A stretch of DNA of 64,000 bases from Triticum aestivum (taxonomy: Eukaryota; Streptophyta; Magnoliopsida; Poales; Poaceae): assembly GCF_018294505.1 (NCBI RefSeq), contig NC_057803.1:687054678-687118677 (forward strand). The letters are read 5' to 3'. Position numbers and translations under genes: made by a program. Shown in pieces: positions 12,016 to 23,072 of this stretch; position 1 is the first letter of the stretch, and every line of letters begins with the position of its first letter. The notes under the pieces were generated by a model that ran no database searches, had not been told where the DNA came from, and saw only the letters and a program-made list of their open reading frames with translations.

Positions 12016-14265
12016 AGTATAATTAGCAAGCATGGTGGAAATTTCAGCTTCCGGTATCTTTCTTTTATTAGTAATGATATCTTTCATATACTTAGCATAG
12101 GGATTCATTTTGAGCATATCAGTTAATCACATACGCAAAAAGATAGGTCTAATCATTTTAGTGAAGCGCTCAAAATCCTCATCATCCTTTTTATTGGATG
12201 GTTTGGGAGGAAAAGGCATGGGTTTCTGAACCCACGGTTCTCTTTCTTTACCATGTTTCCTAGCAACAAAGTCTCTCTTATCATAACGTTGATTCTTTGA
12301 CTGTGGGTTACCAAGATCAACAACAGGTTCAATTTCTATATCATTATCATTGCTAGGTTGGGCATCAACATGGACATTATCATTAACATTATCACTAGTT
12401 TCAGGTTCATTACCAGATTGTGTTTCAACATCGGAAATAGAAATATCATTTGGATTCTCAGGTGTTTCAGCAATAGGTTCACTAGAAGCATGCAAAGTCC
12501 TATCATTTTTATTTTTCTTCCTTTTAGAAGGACTAGGTGCATCTATATTATTTCTCTGAGAATCTTGCTCAATTCTCTTAGGGTGGCCTTTAGGATACAA
12601 AGGTTCCTGAGTCATTTTACCAGTTCTAGTAGCCACTCTAACAGCAAAATCATTAGTATTACTATTCAATTCATTGAGCAAATCATTTTGAGCTTTAAGT
12701 ACTTATTCTACTTGAGTGGTAACCATAGAAGCATGTTTACTAATAAGTTTAAGTTCACCTTTGACATTAGCCATATAATCACCCAAGTGTTCAAGCATAT
12801 TAGCACTGCGTTTTAATTCTCTACCAAAATAAGCATTGAAGTCTTCTTGCTTAACCATAAATTTATCAAACTCATCTAAGCATGGGCTAGCAAACTTAGT
12901 AAATGGGATTTCAGTTTTATCATATCTATAGAGGGAATTTACCTTTACTACCTGTGTCGGGTTATCAAGACCATGTGTTTCTTCAATAGGAGATGGATTA
13001 AAATTATGCATTTCTTCGACAGGCGGTAAATTAAGACCATGCATTTCTTCAATAGGAGGTAAATTCTTAATATCTTCAGCTTTAATACCCTTTTCTTTCA
13101 TGGATTTCTTTGCCTCTTGCATATCTTCAGGACTGAGAAATAGAACACCTCTCTTCTTAGGAGTTGGTTTAGGAATAGGCTCAGGAGTTGGCTCAGGAAG
13201 TGTCCAATTATTTTCATTAGTCAACATATTGTTTAATAGAATTTCAGCTTCATCCGGTGTTCTTCCCCTGAAAACAGAACTAGCACAACTATCCAGGTAA
13301 TCTCTGGAAGCATCAGTTAGTCCATTATAAAAGATATCAAGTATTTCATTTTTCTTAAGAGGATGATCAAGCAAAGCATCAAGTAATTGGAGAAGCCTCC
13401 CCCAAGCTTGTGGGAGACTCTCTTCTTCAATTTGCACAAAATTATATATATCCCTTAAGGCAGCTTGTTTCTTATGAGCAGGAAAATATTTAGCAGAGAA
13501 GTAATAAATCATATCCCGGGGACTACGCACTCAACTAGGATCAAGAGAATTAAACCATATCTTAGCATCACCCTTTAATGAGAAGGGGAATATTTTAAGG
13601 ATATAAAAGTAGCGAATTCTCTCATCATTAGTGAACAGGGTAGCTATATCATTTAATTTAGTAAGATGTGCTACAGCAGTTTCAGATTCATAGCCACAAA
13701 AAGGATCGGATTCAACCAAAGTAATTATATTAGGATCAACAGAGAATTCATAATCCTTATCAGTAACACAGAGAGGTGAAGTAGCAAAAGCAGGGTCAGG
13801 TTTCATTCTAGCATTAAGGGATTGCTGCTTCCATTTAGATAATAACCTCTTTAGATCATATCTATCATTGCAAGCTAAAATAGCTCTAGTAGCTTCTTCA
13901 TCCATAACATAACCCTCAGGAACAATAGGCAATTCATATTTATTAGGGGGAGAGTCTTCATCATCACTTTCATCAATAATATCAGTTTCAATAATTTCAT
14001 TCTCTCTAGCCCTAGCAAGTTGTTCATCAAGAAATTCACCAAGTGGCATAGTAGTATCAAGCATAGAAGTAGTTTCATCATAAGTATCATGCACAGCAGA
14101 AGTGGCATCATCAATAACATGCGGCATATCAGAATCAATAGCAGAAGCAGGTTTAGGTGTCGCAAGCTTACTCAAAATAGAAGGTGAATCAAGTGCAGAG
14201 CTAGATGGCAGTTCCTTACCTCCCCTCGTAGTTGAGGGATAAATCTTGGTTCTTGGATCTTTCAA
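12016..14265 (-). pseudogene. Element B gag (broken)
   Basis: This structural protein would package element RNA. The ATG at 14265 starts an acidic N-terminal region. The capsid-type core follows: FPFSLKGDAKIWFNSLDPS, then, after an in-frame TGA at 13531-13533, DMIYYFSAKYFPAHKK and the LLDALLDHPLKKNEILDIFYNGL helix region. Further in-frame stops occur near 12703 and 12127, yet the three pieces 14265-13531, 13530-12703 and 12681-12127 keep one frame. The C-terminal piece is charged and proline-rich (KPMPFPPKPSNKKDDEDFERF). The retrotransposon gag type is clear, and the lineage is Athila-like. No zinc knuckle is seen. Confidence 0.87.
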
Positions 14266-14323
14266 GTTCTTCGTAATGATAAGCAGATATAAATCCCAAG
14301 TGACTCAAAGAATAGAGCTATGC

Positions 14324-14341
14324 TCCCCAGCAACAGCGCCA
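14324..14341 (-). other. Element B primer-binding site (tRNA-Asp type)
   Basis: The minus strand reads TGGCGCTGTTGCTGGGGA. It differs by two C-to-T changes from the tRNA-Asp-complementary site used by Athila-type elements. It lies 11 bases after the 5' LTR end at 14353. Confidence 0.82.
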
Positions 14342-14352
14342 GAAAATAGTCT

Positions 14353-15761
14353 TGATAACCCACAAGTATAAGGGACCGCAATAGTTTTCGAGGGTAGAGT
14401 ATTCAACCCAAATTTATTGATTTGACACATGGGGAGCCAAAGAATATTCTCAAGTATTAGCAGCTGAGTTGTCAATTCAACCACACCTGGAAACTTAATA
14501 TCTACAGCAAAGTATTTAGTAGCAAAGTAATATGATTGTAGTGGTAATGGTAGCAAAAGGTAATGATAGCAAAAGGTAATGTTTTTGGTGTTTTGTAGTG
14601 ATTGTAACAATAGCAACGGAAAAGTAAATAAGCGAAGAACCATATATGGAAAGCTCGTAGGCAATGGATTGGTGATAGACAATTATGCCGGATGTGGTTC
14701 ATCATGTAATAGTCATAACCTAGGGTGACACAGAACTAGCTCCAATTCATCAATGTAATGTAGGCATGTATTCTGAATATAGTCATACGTGTTTATGGAA
14801 AAGAACTTGCATGACATCTTTTGTCCTACCCTCCCATAGCAACGGGGTCCTAGCGGAAACTAAGGGATATTAAGGCCTCCTTTTAATAGAGTACCGGACC
14901 AAAGCATTAACACATGGTGAATACATGAACTCCTCAAACTATGGTCATCACCGGGAGTGGTCCCGATTATTGTCACTTCGGGGTTGCCGGATCATAACAC
15001 ATAGTAGGTGACTATAGACTTGCAAGATAGGATCAAGAACTCACATATATTCATGAAAACATAATAGGTTCAGATCTGAAATCATGGCACTCGGGCCCTA
15101 GTGACAAGCATTAAGCATAGCAATATCAATCTCAGAACATAGTGGATACTAGGGATCAAACCCTAACAAAACTAACTCGATTACATGATAAATCTCATCC
15201 AACCCATTACCGTCCAGAAAGCCTACGATGGAATTACTCATGCACGGCGGTGAGCATCATGAAATTGGTGATGGAGGATGGTTGATGATGATGATGGCGA
15301 TGGATTCCCCTCTCCGGAGCCCCGAACGGACTCCAGATCAGCCCTCCCGAGAGGTTTTAGAGCTTGGCGGTGGCTCCGTATCGTAAAACGCGATGAATCC
15401 TTCTTCCTTATTTGTTTCTCCCCGAAAGTGAATATATAGAGTTGGAGTTGAGGTCGAAGGTGTTCCAGGGGGCCCACGAGGTAGGGGGCGCGCCTAGGGG
15501 GGCAGGTGCGCCCCCATCCTCATGGCTAGGGTGTGGGCCCCCTCGCCTTGATCTTTTGCCAGTATTTTTTATTATTTCCAAAAATACGCTCCGTGGAGTT
15601 TCAGGTCATTCCTAGAACTTTTGTTTCGGCACATAAATAACACCATGGCAATTCTGCAGAAAACAACATCAGTCCGGGTTAGTTCCATTCAAATCATGCA
15701 AGTTAGAGTCCAAAACAAGGGCAAAAGTGTTTGGAAAAGTAGATACGACAGAGACGTATCA
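14353..15761 (-). repeat. Element B 5' LTR (1409 bp)
   Basis: On the minus strand it runs from TGATACGTCTCTGTCG (15761) to CTTGTGGGTTATCA (14353), with TG...CA ends. A minus-strand TATA-like TATATATT is at 15431-15438. A GC-rich hairpin spans 15474-15525. It is complete, unlike its 3' partner. Confidence 0.92.
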
Positions 15762-18013
15762 ATGAGCGTGGCACAGTGATGGGCAGTTTAACAGGCGCGT
15801 CCAGGACGATCCGGCGCCGGCTCACTGTCAGTGAGGCGAGCAGGGCCGACTCGCGGGGCTCAGGACGGACTGCTCCGGCGACTCGGCGGCGGGGGGGGGG
15901 GGGGCAGAGCAATGAGGTGGCTGCGGCTCAGGAGGCGTCTTGGCGACCCGGAGGCTGCGACGAGGTTGCTTCGGGAGGCTGCGACGAGGTTGCTCCGGCC
16001 ATGGCGAGTCGATGAAGTGCGCTCACCACATCGGCTGGTTGGAAAGGCACGGCCATGGCCGGTTCGGTGCGGCGGGTGACTCAAGGCACAGGAAACCCGG
16101 CAAGGCGTAGCGGTAAAGCGGAGGCGACTCAGGACCAGGTGGCTCAGGGCATGCTAACCTGGCAAGGTGCAGCCGCGAGGGTGGAGGCGACTCAGGACCG
16201 GTTATGGAGGCGCGGGCGGTTTACCGCAGCTGCCGGCGACTCGGTGGAAGGGCACAGGGCAGACCACGGCTCAGTGGGTGACTCGAGATGCTTGCGCCAG
16301 GGCAGCTCAGTGACCAGCGGGTCAATACGGGAGTGACTCCTTGAGCAGCGAAAGCGATGAAGCGACCCGAGGCCGGTGAGGTGGCTCGACGAAGCGGAAA
16401 CTGCAAGGCAGAGCGGCTCAACAGTAGTAGAGGCGCGCCTGGTAGGGTAAATCAGGGCGGTTCAGAATTGCGACTACGGCAGCAGCCTGGCTTAGCGTGG
16501 GGACAACTCTTGACAACAGAAACGTGTGGCATGAGGCGGAGTGGAAATCCGAGGTGAGTTGGCACCGGCGGCTCAGCGACACAGGGCGGCTCGTGGCGTA
16601 GCCTCGGGCACCGCGGCAGCGGCAGAGGAAGTAGAGGCCTGCTGGAGGCCGCGACAGGTGAGGCAAGAAGGCGCACAAAGCGCGGCAACCCAAGGCTGAA
16701 CTACAAAGGCAACATAGAGGAACCGACGTGGTGACAGAACTAGGCAACGGCTTAAAGGGCCCCCGGCAAGGAGAGGCGCCATGGCAAGCCATCTCGGGTT
16801 GCAGCAACGAAGGCAGGCGTTACCGCTGCAGGAGAAACGAGCGAGGCGGAACTGCGTGATTCAGCCATGCTGTAGAAGAGGCAGAATGACGACAGCTTGT
16901 GCGTCGCAGGTGACCCGGCCACGAAGCAGAGGGAACAGCCCAGCCGTGAGGCAAGGCGGCTCTTAGACGACGCAGGTGAGATGTGGTGGCAGCGGTGGGT
17001 CAGAAGTGAAGTAAATCACCGTGCGTCCGGTCGACTCGGATCGACGCTGACTCGCGGTGGCTCACAGCGGCGTTTCGGAGGTAAGTCGACGCGGACGGAG
17101 GCGCATTGGTGGAGGCTGAGGTGGATCGACGAAGCGGGGCCTGCAACTGTGTCGATGAAGGCAGCCGGTGACTTGAATCGGACTAGATCAGAAGCGGCAG
17201 AAAAGCGGTGTCCTTGTAGCGGCTCAGTACTGGCAGATGCAGGGCGACGAGGTCGAGTCACAGCTCAACGGCAACCACGAGGTCAGGTGCTGGCGAAACA
17301 GGGCGGCGGCTCAAAACAAGGTCGCAGGCTCTGGAGGAGGCCGGTTTGCTGCCTTCTCTGTTTCTGGGTCGCGATCACTCAGTTTTGGATGGTCTCACGT
17401 GGGATTAGCCCTCCTTTACATCTTGACTAGTCAACCTCTCCTTCACATAAGAAGTAGTCACAGCCACGAAACGCTTTTGGTTCTGCTGGCTCCTGCCGTT
17501 GTAGGATTCTTCTGAATTTGTAGTGCCATAGCGGAAATCATATGTCCATCAGCCTGCGACTTGACGAATCACCCAAGGCTGACACCACAAGATATCTCTG
17601 TCTCAGTCTCAGACTCGGCGGATCAACGTTGCCTTGGTAACACACAAAGAACATGCCAAATTCTCATATCCTTTAAATCTCATCGGCTGTAAACCCGGTT
17701 TAATGAATATGACTCTGACGTAAACCCTTCCAAGCTGGTTCCATGGTCAATTGCTAACCGCACTTTCCGCTGTTCAACAAATCTATTGTCAGGGCGACTT
17801 GACTTGGTTTGGCGACTTACAAAACCCTAATCTGTCTGGATCGAATCTGAACATATTGTTTTGACTGCTCGTCAACGTTGTAGATCTTTTTGCTGTAGTC
17901 TTTTCCTTCATCCTATAAAATTTTCTCTGATTCATGGGATAACCATCGGAAACTACGAACTTCTCAATCTCCGGTGAAAATCCCTCCAAGAACTCAACAT
18001 CACCGTGTGCAAG
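15762..18013 (-). other. Element C GC-rich leader, non-coding
   Basis: These 2.25 kb are very GC-rich on the left. They are built from degenerate short words such as GGCTCA, GCGACTC and GAGGCGACTCAGGACC, which recur irregularly. A run of 14 G lies at 15891-15904. Open frames here have low-complexity Arg/Ala/Gly composition and overlap on both strands, so I regard them as by-products of base composition. Next to the primer site, this is best read as the 5' leader of C on the minus strand. Confidence 0.6.
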
Positions 18014-18030
18014 CCCCACGGTGGGCGCCA
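18014..18030 (-). other. Element C primer-binding site
   Basis: The minus strand reads TGGCGCCCACCGTGGGG, two bases after the LTR end ...CCACGACA (18033). I have not identified the tRNA. Confidence 0.75.
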
Positions 18031-18032
18031 AC

Positions 18033-18104
18033 TGTCGTGGAATTTTCACGGCAGATGTCCTAGTGCGAGGACTTAGTCGTGAGGCCAACACATCTATGTG
18101 GTAA
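18033..18104 (-). repeat. Element C 5' LTR, inner piece
   Basis: On the plus strand it begins TGTCGTGGAATTTTCACGGC, so on the minus strand the LTR ends in CA. It is cut by insertion of D after GGTAA. The LTR resumes at 35949. Confidence 0.8.
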
Positions 18105-18575
18105 TGAGGGAGTCCTGGATTAGGGGGTCTTCGGACAGCCGGACTATATCCTTTGGCCGGACTGTTGGACTATGAAGATACAAGATTGAAGACTTTGTCC
18201 CGTGTCCGGATGGGACTTTCCTTGGCGTGGAAGGCAAGCTTGGCAATACGGATACGTGGATCTCCTCCCTTGTAACCGACTCTGTGTAACCCTAGCCCCC
18301 TTCGGTGTCTATATAAACCGGAGGGTTTAGTCCGTAGGACAATAGATAATCATACCATAGGCTAGCTTCTAGGGTTTAGCCTCTACGATCTCGTGGTAGA
18401 TCAACTCTTGTAATACTCATATCATGAAGATCAATCAAGCAGGACGTAGGGTATTACCTCCATCAAGAGGGCCCGAACCTGGGTAAACATCGTGTCCCCT
18501 GCCTCCTGTTACCATCCGCCTTAGACGCATAGTTTGGGACCTCGTACCCGAGATCCGCCAGTTTTGACACCGACA
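18105..18575 (+). repeat. Element D 5' LTR (471 bp)
   Basis: Its ends are TGAGGGAGTCC and ACACCGACA. A TATA box TATATAAA is at 18310-18317. It is of the same LTR type as A. Confidence 0.95.
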
Positions 18576-18576
18576 T

Positions 18577-18594
18577 TGGTGCTTTCATTGAGAG
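18577..18594 (+). other. Element D primer-binding site
   Basis: TGGTGCTTTCATTGAGAG begins one base after the LTR. The same string follows the 5' LTR of H, and G has it with one change. The tRNA is not identified. Confidence 0.7.
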
Positions 18595-18622
18595 TTCCAC
18601 TATGCCCTCACCGTAAGGCTCG

Positions 18623-21600
18623 ATGGCCCCTTCGATCATCGGTAACGATGTGGTCCGGGGTGAGGTTTTCCTCCCCGGATAGATCTTCGTATTCGGCGGC
18701 TTCACACTGCGGGCCAATTCGCTTGGCCATCTGGAGTAGATCGAGAGCTACGCCCCTGGCCATTAGGTCAGGTTCGGAAACTTAAACTACACTACCGACA
18801 TCTGCGGAGACTTAATCTTCGACAGATTCGAGCCCATATCAGGTGCGCCGCACAATCACGACGAGCATGACGTATCTCTGCCGTCGGACAGTGTTCGGGA
18901 GATCGCATCTGCAACTACTCCGGCCTTCAATCTGGAGCAAATTGCGCCATCCGAGGACGGAGGGATAGACCCCGCCATGGAGGCCGCACTCTCAGTGGCG
19001 ATGGAACCGGATACTGACTTCACCCCTTACTATAGCCGTATTGCCGAACCACTGGATTCATCTCTGGCCACGGACTCCGAGCCACCTGCATCCGTGCCTA
19101 TCGAATCCGATTGGGCGCTGATCATGGAGTTCACCTCCGCGGATATCTTTCAGCTCTCGCCTTTCGGCGATGTGCTAAATTCATTGAGGTCTCTCTCCTT
19201 GTCAGGAGAACCTTGGTCGAACTATGTATGGCTAGAATGGGACGCGGACGACGAAGAAATTCGCTGCCCACCCACCACCCACTTAGTAGCCACTGTCGAA
19301 GATTTAACCGACATGCTCGACTCCGACTCCGGAGACATCGACGGTATGGACGACGATGCAGGAGACGAACAGGAACCACCGCCCACAGGGCACTGGACCG
19401 CCACCTCATCATATGATATATACATGGTGGACAACCCCAAAGAAGGCAATGGCGACAAGACATCGGAGGATGACCCCTCCAAGAAGCAACCCAAGTGCCA
19501 ACATCAGCGGCGCCGCTCTAAGTCCCGCCATAGCATAAGTAGTGATACCGGCACAAGAGACAATAACACTCTAGATAGTGCCGAAGACAACAACAATCCC
19601 CTCCAGCACGATGTAGAGCGTGAGGGTGAAGAAGCTAGCCCTCCAAAGCAGGCAGCAGATGGAGAATCAGAGGAGGACAATTACATGCCTCTCTCCGAAG
19701 ACGATGTGAGCCTCGGTGACGAACAATTTATCGTGCCTGAGGATCCCGTCGAGCAGGAGCGCTTCAAGCGGGCTTATGGCCACAACACATAGCTTGAAGA
19801 AAAAGCAACAACAGCTTCAAGGTGATCAAGACTTGCTAGCAGACAGATGGACCAAAGTCCTTGCGGCCGAGGAATACGAACTCGAATGCCCCTCCAAGAG
19901 TTACCCAAAGCGCAGATTGCTACCTCACCTCGAGGAGGAAGCATTGAAACCTACATCACCAGTGTACGATGCGGCTAACCGGCCACCTCGTGGCCGAGCC
20001 AGAGAGGCGTTTCAGCCTGAAGTTCAACCTGCACCCTGCCGCCCAAACAAAAATACCAAGGCCCGGGGCAACACACGGGACCTGCAAGACATATTGGACA
20101 GCAGGGCAAAACATGCAAGGTCGATATACGGGTCATGGGGGCGCGCGCCAACGCGCGACGATGATGTCACACCGGATACACTAAAAGTAAATCCGGCTGG
20201 GCCGAATACAGCAGACAAGACTCATATGAACTGTGTCGTGATATAGCCCGGCACAGAGGCGCCGCACACCCCCTATGCTTCACTGATGAAGTTATGGATC
20301 ACGAATTCCCGGAGGGTTTCAAACCCATAAATATCGAATTGTATGATGGTACAACAGATCCCGCTGTATGGATTGAGGATTTTCTCCTCCACATCCACAT
20401 GGCCCGCGGTGATGATCTGCATGCCATCAAGTACCTCCCACTAAAACTCAAAGGACCAGCTCGGCATTGGCTGAATAGCTTGCCAGCAGACTCCGTCGGC
20501 AGTTGGGAGGATCTGGAAGATGCATTCCTTGACAACTTCCAGGGCACTTATGTGCGACCACCGGATGCTGACGACTTGAGCCATATAACTCAGCAGCCAG
20601 GGGAATCAGCCAGGCAATTCTGGACACGGTTCCTAACTAAGAAAAACCAAATTGTCAACTGTCCGGATGCAGAGGCCTTAGCGGCATTCAAGCATCACAT
20701 CCGTGACGAGTGGCTCGCCTGGCACCTTGGCCAGGAGAAGCCGAAGTCTATGGCAGCCCTCACGACACTCATGACCCACTTTTGCGTGGGCGAGGATAGC
20801 TGGCTGGCTCGCAGCAACAACACATCAAGGAATTCGGGCACTTCGGATACCAAAGATGCCAACGGCAGACCATGTCGTAACAGACAAAAGCGCCGCAACA
20901 ACGGCGATAACACCGATGATACGGCAGTCAATGTCGGATTCACGGGATCTAGATCCGGTTAGCGGAAAAATCCATTCAAAAGAAGTACTCGGGGCCCGTC
21001 TAGTTTGGATCACATACTTGATCGCTCGTGTCAAATCCACGGCACCCCCGATAAGCCAGCCAATCACACCAACAGAGAATGTTGGGTGTTCAAGCAGGCC
21101 GACAAGTTAAATGCAAAAAACAAGGTCAAGGGGCTGCATAGTGATGACTAGGAGGAGCCCCGGTCGCCGAGCACGGAAGGACAGAAGAGGTTCCCCCCCA
21201 CAAGTGAAGACGGTGAACATGATATACGCAACCCACATTCCCAAGAGGGAACAGAAGCATGCACTAAGGGACGTCTATGCGATGGAGCCCGTCGCCCCAA
21301 AGTTCAACCCATGGTCTGCTTGTCTGATCACCTTCGATCGCAGGGACCACCCCACTAGTATCCGTCATGGCGGATCCACCGCACTGGTCCTAGACCCCAT
21401 CATCGACGGATTTCACCTCACTCGAGTCCTTATGGACGGCGGTAGCAGCCTGAACCCGCTCTATCAGGATACAGTGTGCAAAATGGGTATAGATCCCTCG
21501 AGGATCAAACCCACCAAAACCACCTTTAAGGGCGTCATCCTAGGTGTAGAGGCCCGTTGCACGGGCTCAATCACACTAGAAGTGGTCTTCGGATCTCTGG

Positions 21601-21800
21601 ACAACTTCTGAAGCGAGGAGTTAATCTTCGATATCGTCCCGTTCCGCAGTGGCTATCACGCACTGCTCGGGCGAACCGCATTAGCAAAATTCAATGCGGT
21701 ACCGCATTACGCATACCTGAAGCTCAAGATGTTAGGAGCGAGGGGGGTTCATAACAGTCAACGGAGACACATAACGCTTGCTCCGCACGGAAGAGCACAC
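18623..21800 (+). pseudogene. Element D gag and protease (broken)
   Basis: The likely start is ATG at 18623, and an early TAG follows near 18680. The N-terminal domain (FVFGGFTLRANSLGHLE type) and an acidic linker precede the capsid-like gag core at 20294-20962. The core includes DHEFPEGFKPINIELYDG, WIEDFLLHIHMARGDD, GPARHWLNSL and ITQQPGESARQFW. Next comes a putative zinc-binding segment (C-x2-H ... H-x3-C, near 21030-21085). The protease carries LMDGGSSLNPLYQD (about 21430), where D-G-G-S replaces the usual D-T-G. Several stops and frameshifts break it. After the protease the coding sequence fades by about 21800 with no reverse transcriptase. It would form virus-like particles and mature them in the cytoplasm if restored by a helper lineage. 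Confidence 0.85.
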
Positions 21801-23072
21801 TGCGGCCCTCGCAGGAGAAGCACAAAGCAGCCTTTTAAGGCAAAGCACCAATTCGGCGATACAGCCCCCGGACACCGTCAAGCGAGTCCGGAGTAAACTG
21901 CAATAGGATCGCCTGGCACGTTCAGAGCTCGCCTCGCAATCCGGCCCCCGTCCCAGTCCCAGTCAAGCGATGAAATCCGTGCCGCGCGTACATAATTACA
22001 CACTGAAAATACCATGGGCATAGGCGGGGGCACGATCAGGGCACGTCCCACAATGCGGCTTAACTACCCTAGGGGCTGCATACCTTTATCATTTTTTCTC
22101 TTTCAGGACCTTACTCTCTGGAAGCCCTTTCCGGCAGTACGACTGCCGGACACATTACCGGAAGGAACAACCAAGGAGGCAAGAAGCTAAGATGTACAAG
22201 GGAACCCCCAGGTGGTCTCTAATAGTCCTATTTTCTACTTATTGCGCTACTTGTATCAGTACGCTTTGACGTATTATTTAAATAACAATGCATAGCATTA
22301 GTCTATTGTTGCATTATCCATCCCTTTTTTCTTATATGTTCATTTACAACAACTTGCACCCGTACATTCGGGTATGGTCAGTACGCCAGGGGCTTTCGTT
22401 TACCCCATAATACAGCGTGAGAAGTTCGAACACTTTCGACAGTGCGGCACCCCGAACTTATAGCATTATATGCATCAGCTCCGAATCATGTCTTGGGTCA
22501 ATAGTTGGGTTTGCCTGGCTCCCATGTTTTGGTACCTTACATTCCGCTATATCGGCTAAGGTAGCACTGGGAGAACTACTGCGATTGTGTCCCGGTTCTT
22601 CCGGACGAGCACCTCAGTAGAGAAAGCCGAAAATTGACTGTCATGATAAGGCGAGAGCTGGTCGCTGTTCGAGAGGTCTCAAGTCCTTAAAGACTTTTTC
22701 CGCTTCGGGCGAGGAGTCGGCCTTGTCCGAATTAGACGTATATAGCACCCCCAATTCGGCCTTCCGAATACTAGGGGCTTCGCCAAAATTTAAAATTATA
22801 GACTTCTATGGCTAAGTGAGAGTGAGAAAGCCTCATAGTCTGATTGCCTGGTTTGTTGTGCTGAACACCTCCCTCGAAGGACCCAAAATTGGGATAAAGA
22901 GTGCTCAGGTTTATCCCGAACACCCCAGTACTAGTTACATGGGGGCAGAAGCCGACGACTGGCCAACTCTTAGATTTTATAAACGGCCGCACATAAGGTA
23001 ATATTTTAAATTCAAAAAGCATTGCATAGCGCAAATGAACTCGTTTCATATTACATGATCACATGAGCATGC
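21801..23072. other. Element D non-coding block between gag-pro and the antisense gene
   Basis: No gene is supported. A conserved stretch near 22440-22640 (TATATGCATCAGCTCCGAATC, then GGTTTGCCTGGCTCC and GCACCTCAGTAGAGAAA) is shared with A, G and H. It lies where two convergent genes end. Confidence 0.6.

Larger units (their letters stand above)
7171..15761 (-). mobile_element. Element B: pol-less Athila-like Ty3/Gypsy retrotransposon (Sabrina-like)
   Basis: The minus-strand element has a complete 5' LTR at the right (14353-15761) and a partial 3' LTR at the left (7171-7529, cut by A). It has a tRNA-Asp-type primer site, broken gag and protease, an intact downstream ORF and a polypurine tract. 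Reverse transcriptase, RNase H and integrase are absent. The interior between the LTRs is only about 6.8 kb, so this is a non-autonomous form. It sits in element C, and its right flank is ATGAG at 15762-15766. The Athila-lineage call rests on the primer site, the gag type and the extra ORF. Confidence 0.88.

Noticed and set aside
15776..17515. Several open frames on both strands (for example 15776-16015, 16418-16807, 16897-17430)
   Set aside because: They overlap each other, have Arg/Ala/Gly/Ser-biased composition set by the GC-rich base content and show no recognisable motif.
19131..19494. Minus-strand frames within gag of D, and similar ones in G (43581-43844) and H (55537-55938)
   Set aside because: They are mirror frames of an acidic, Asp/Glu-rich coding stretch, with no independent start or domain evidence.
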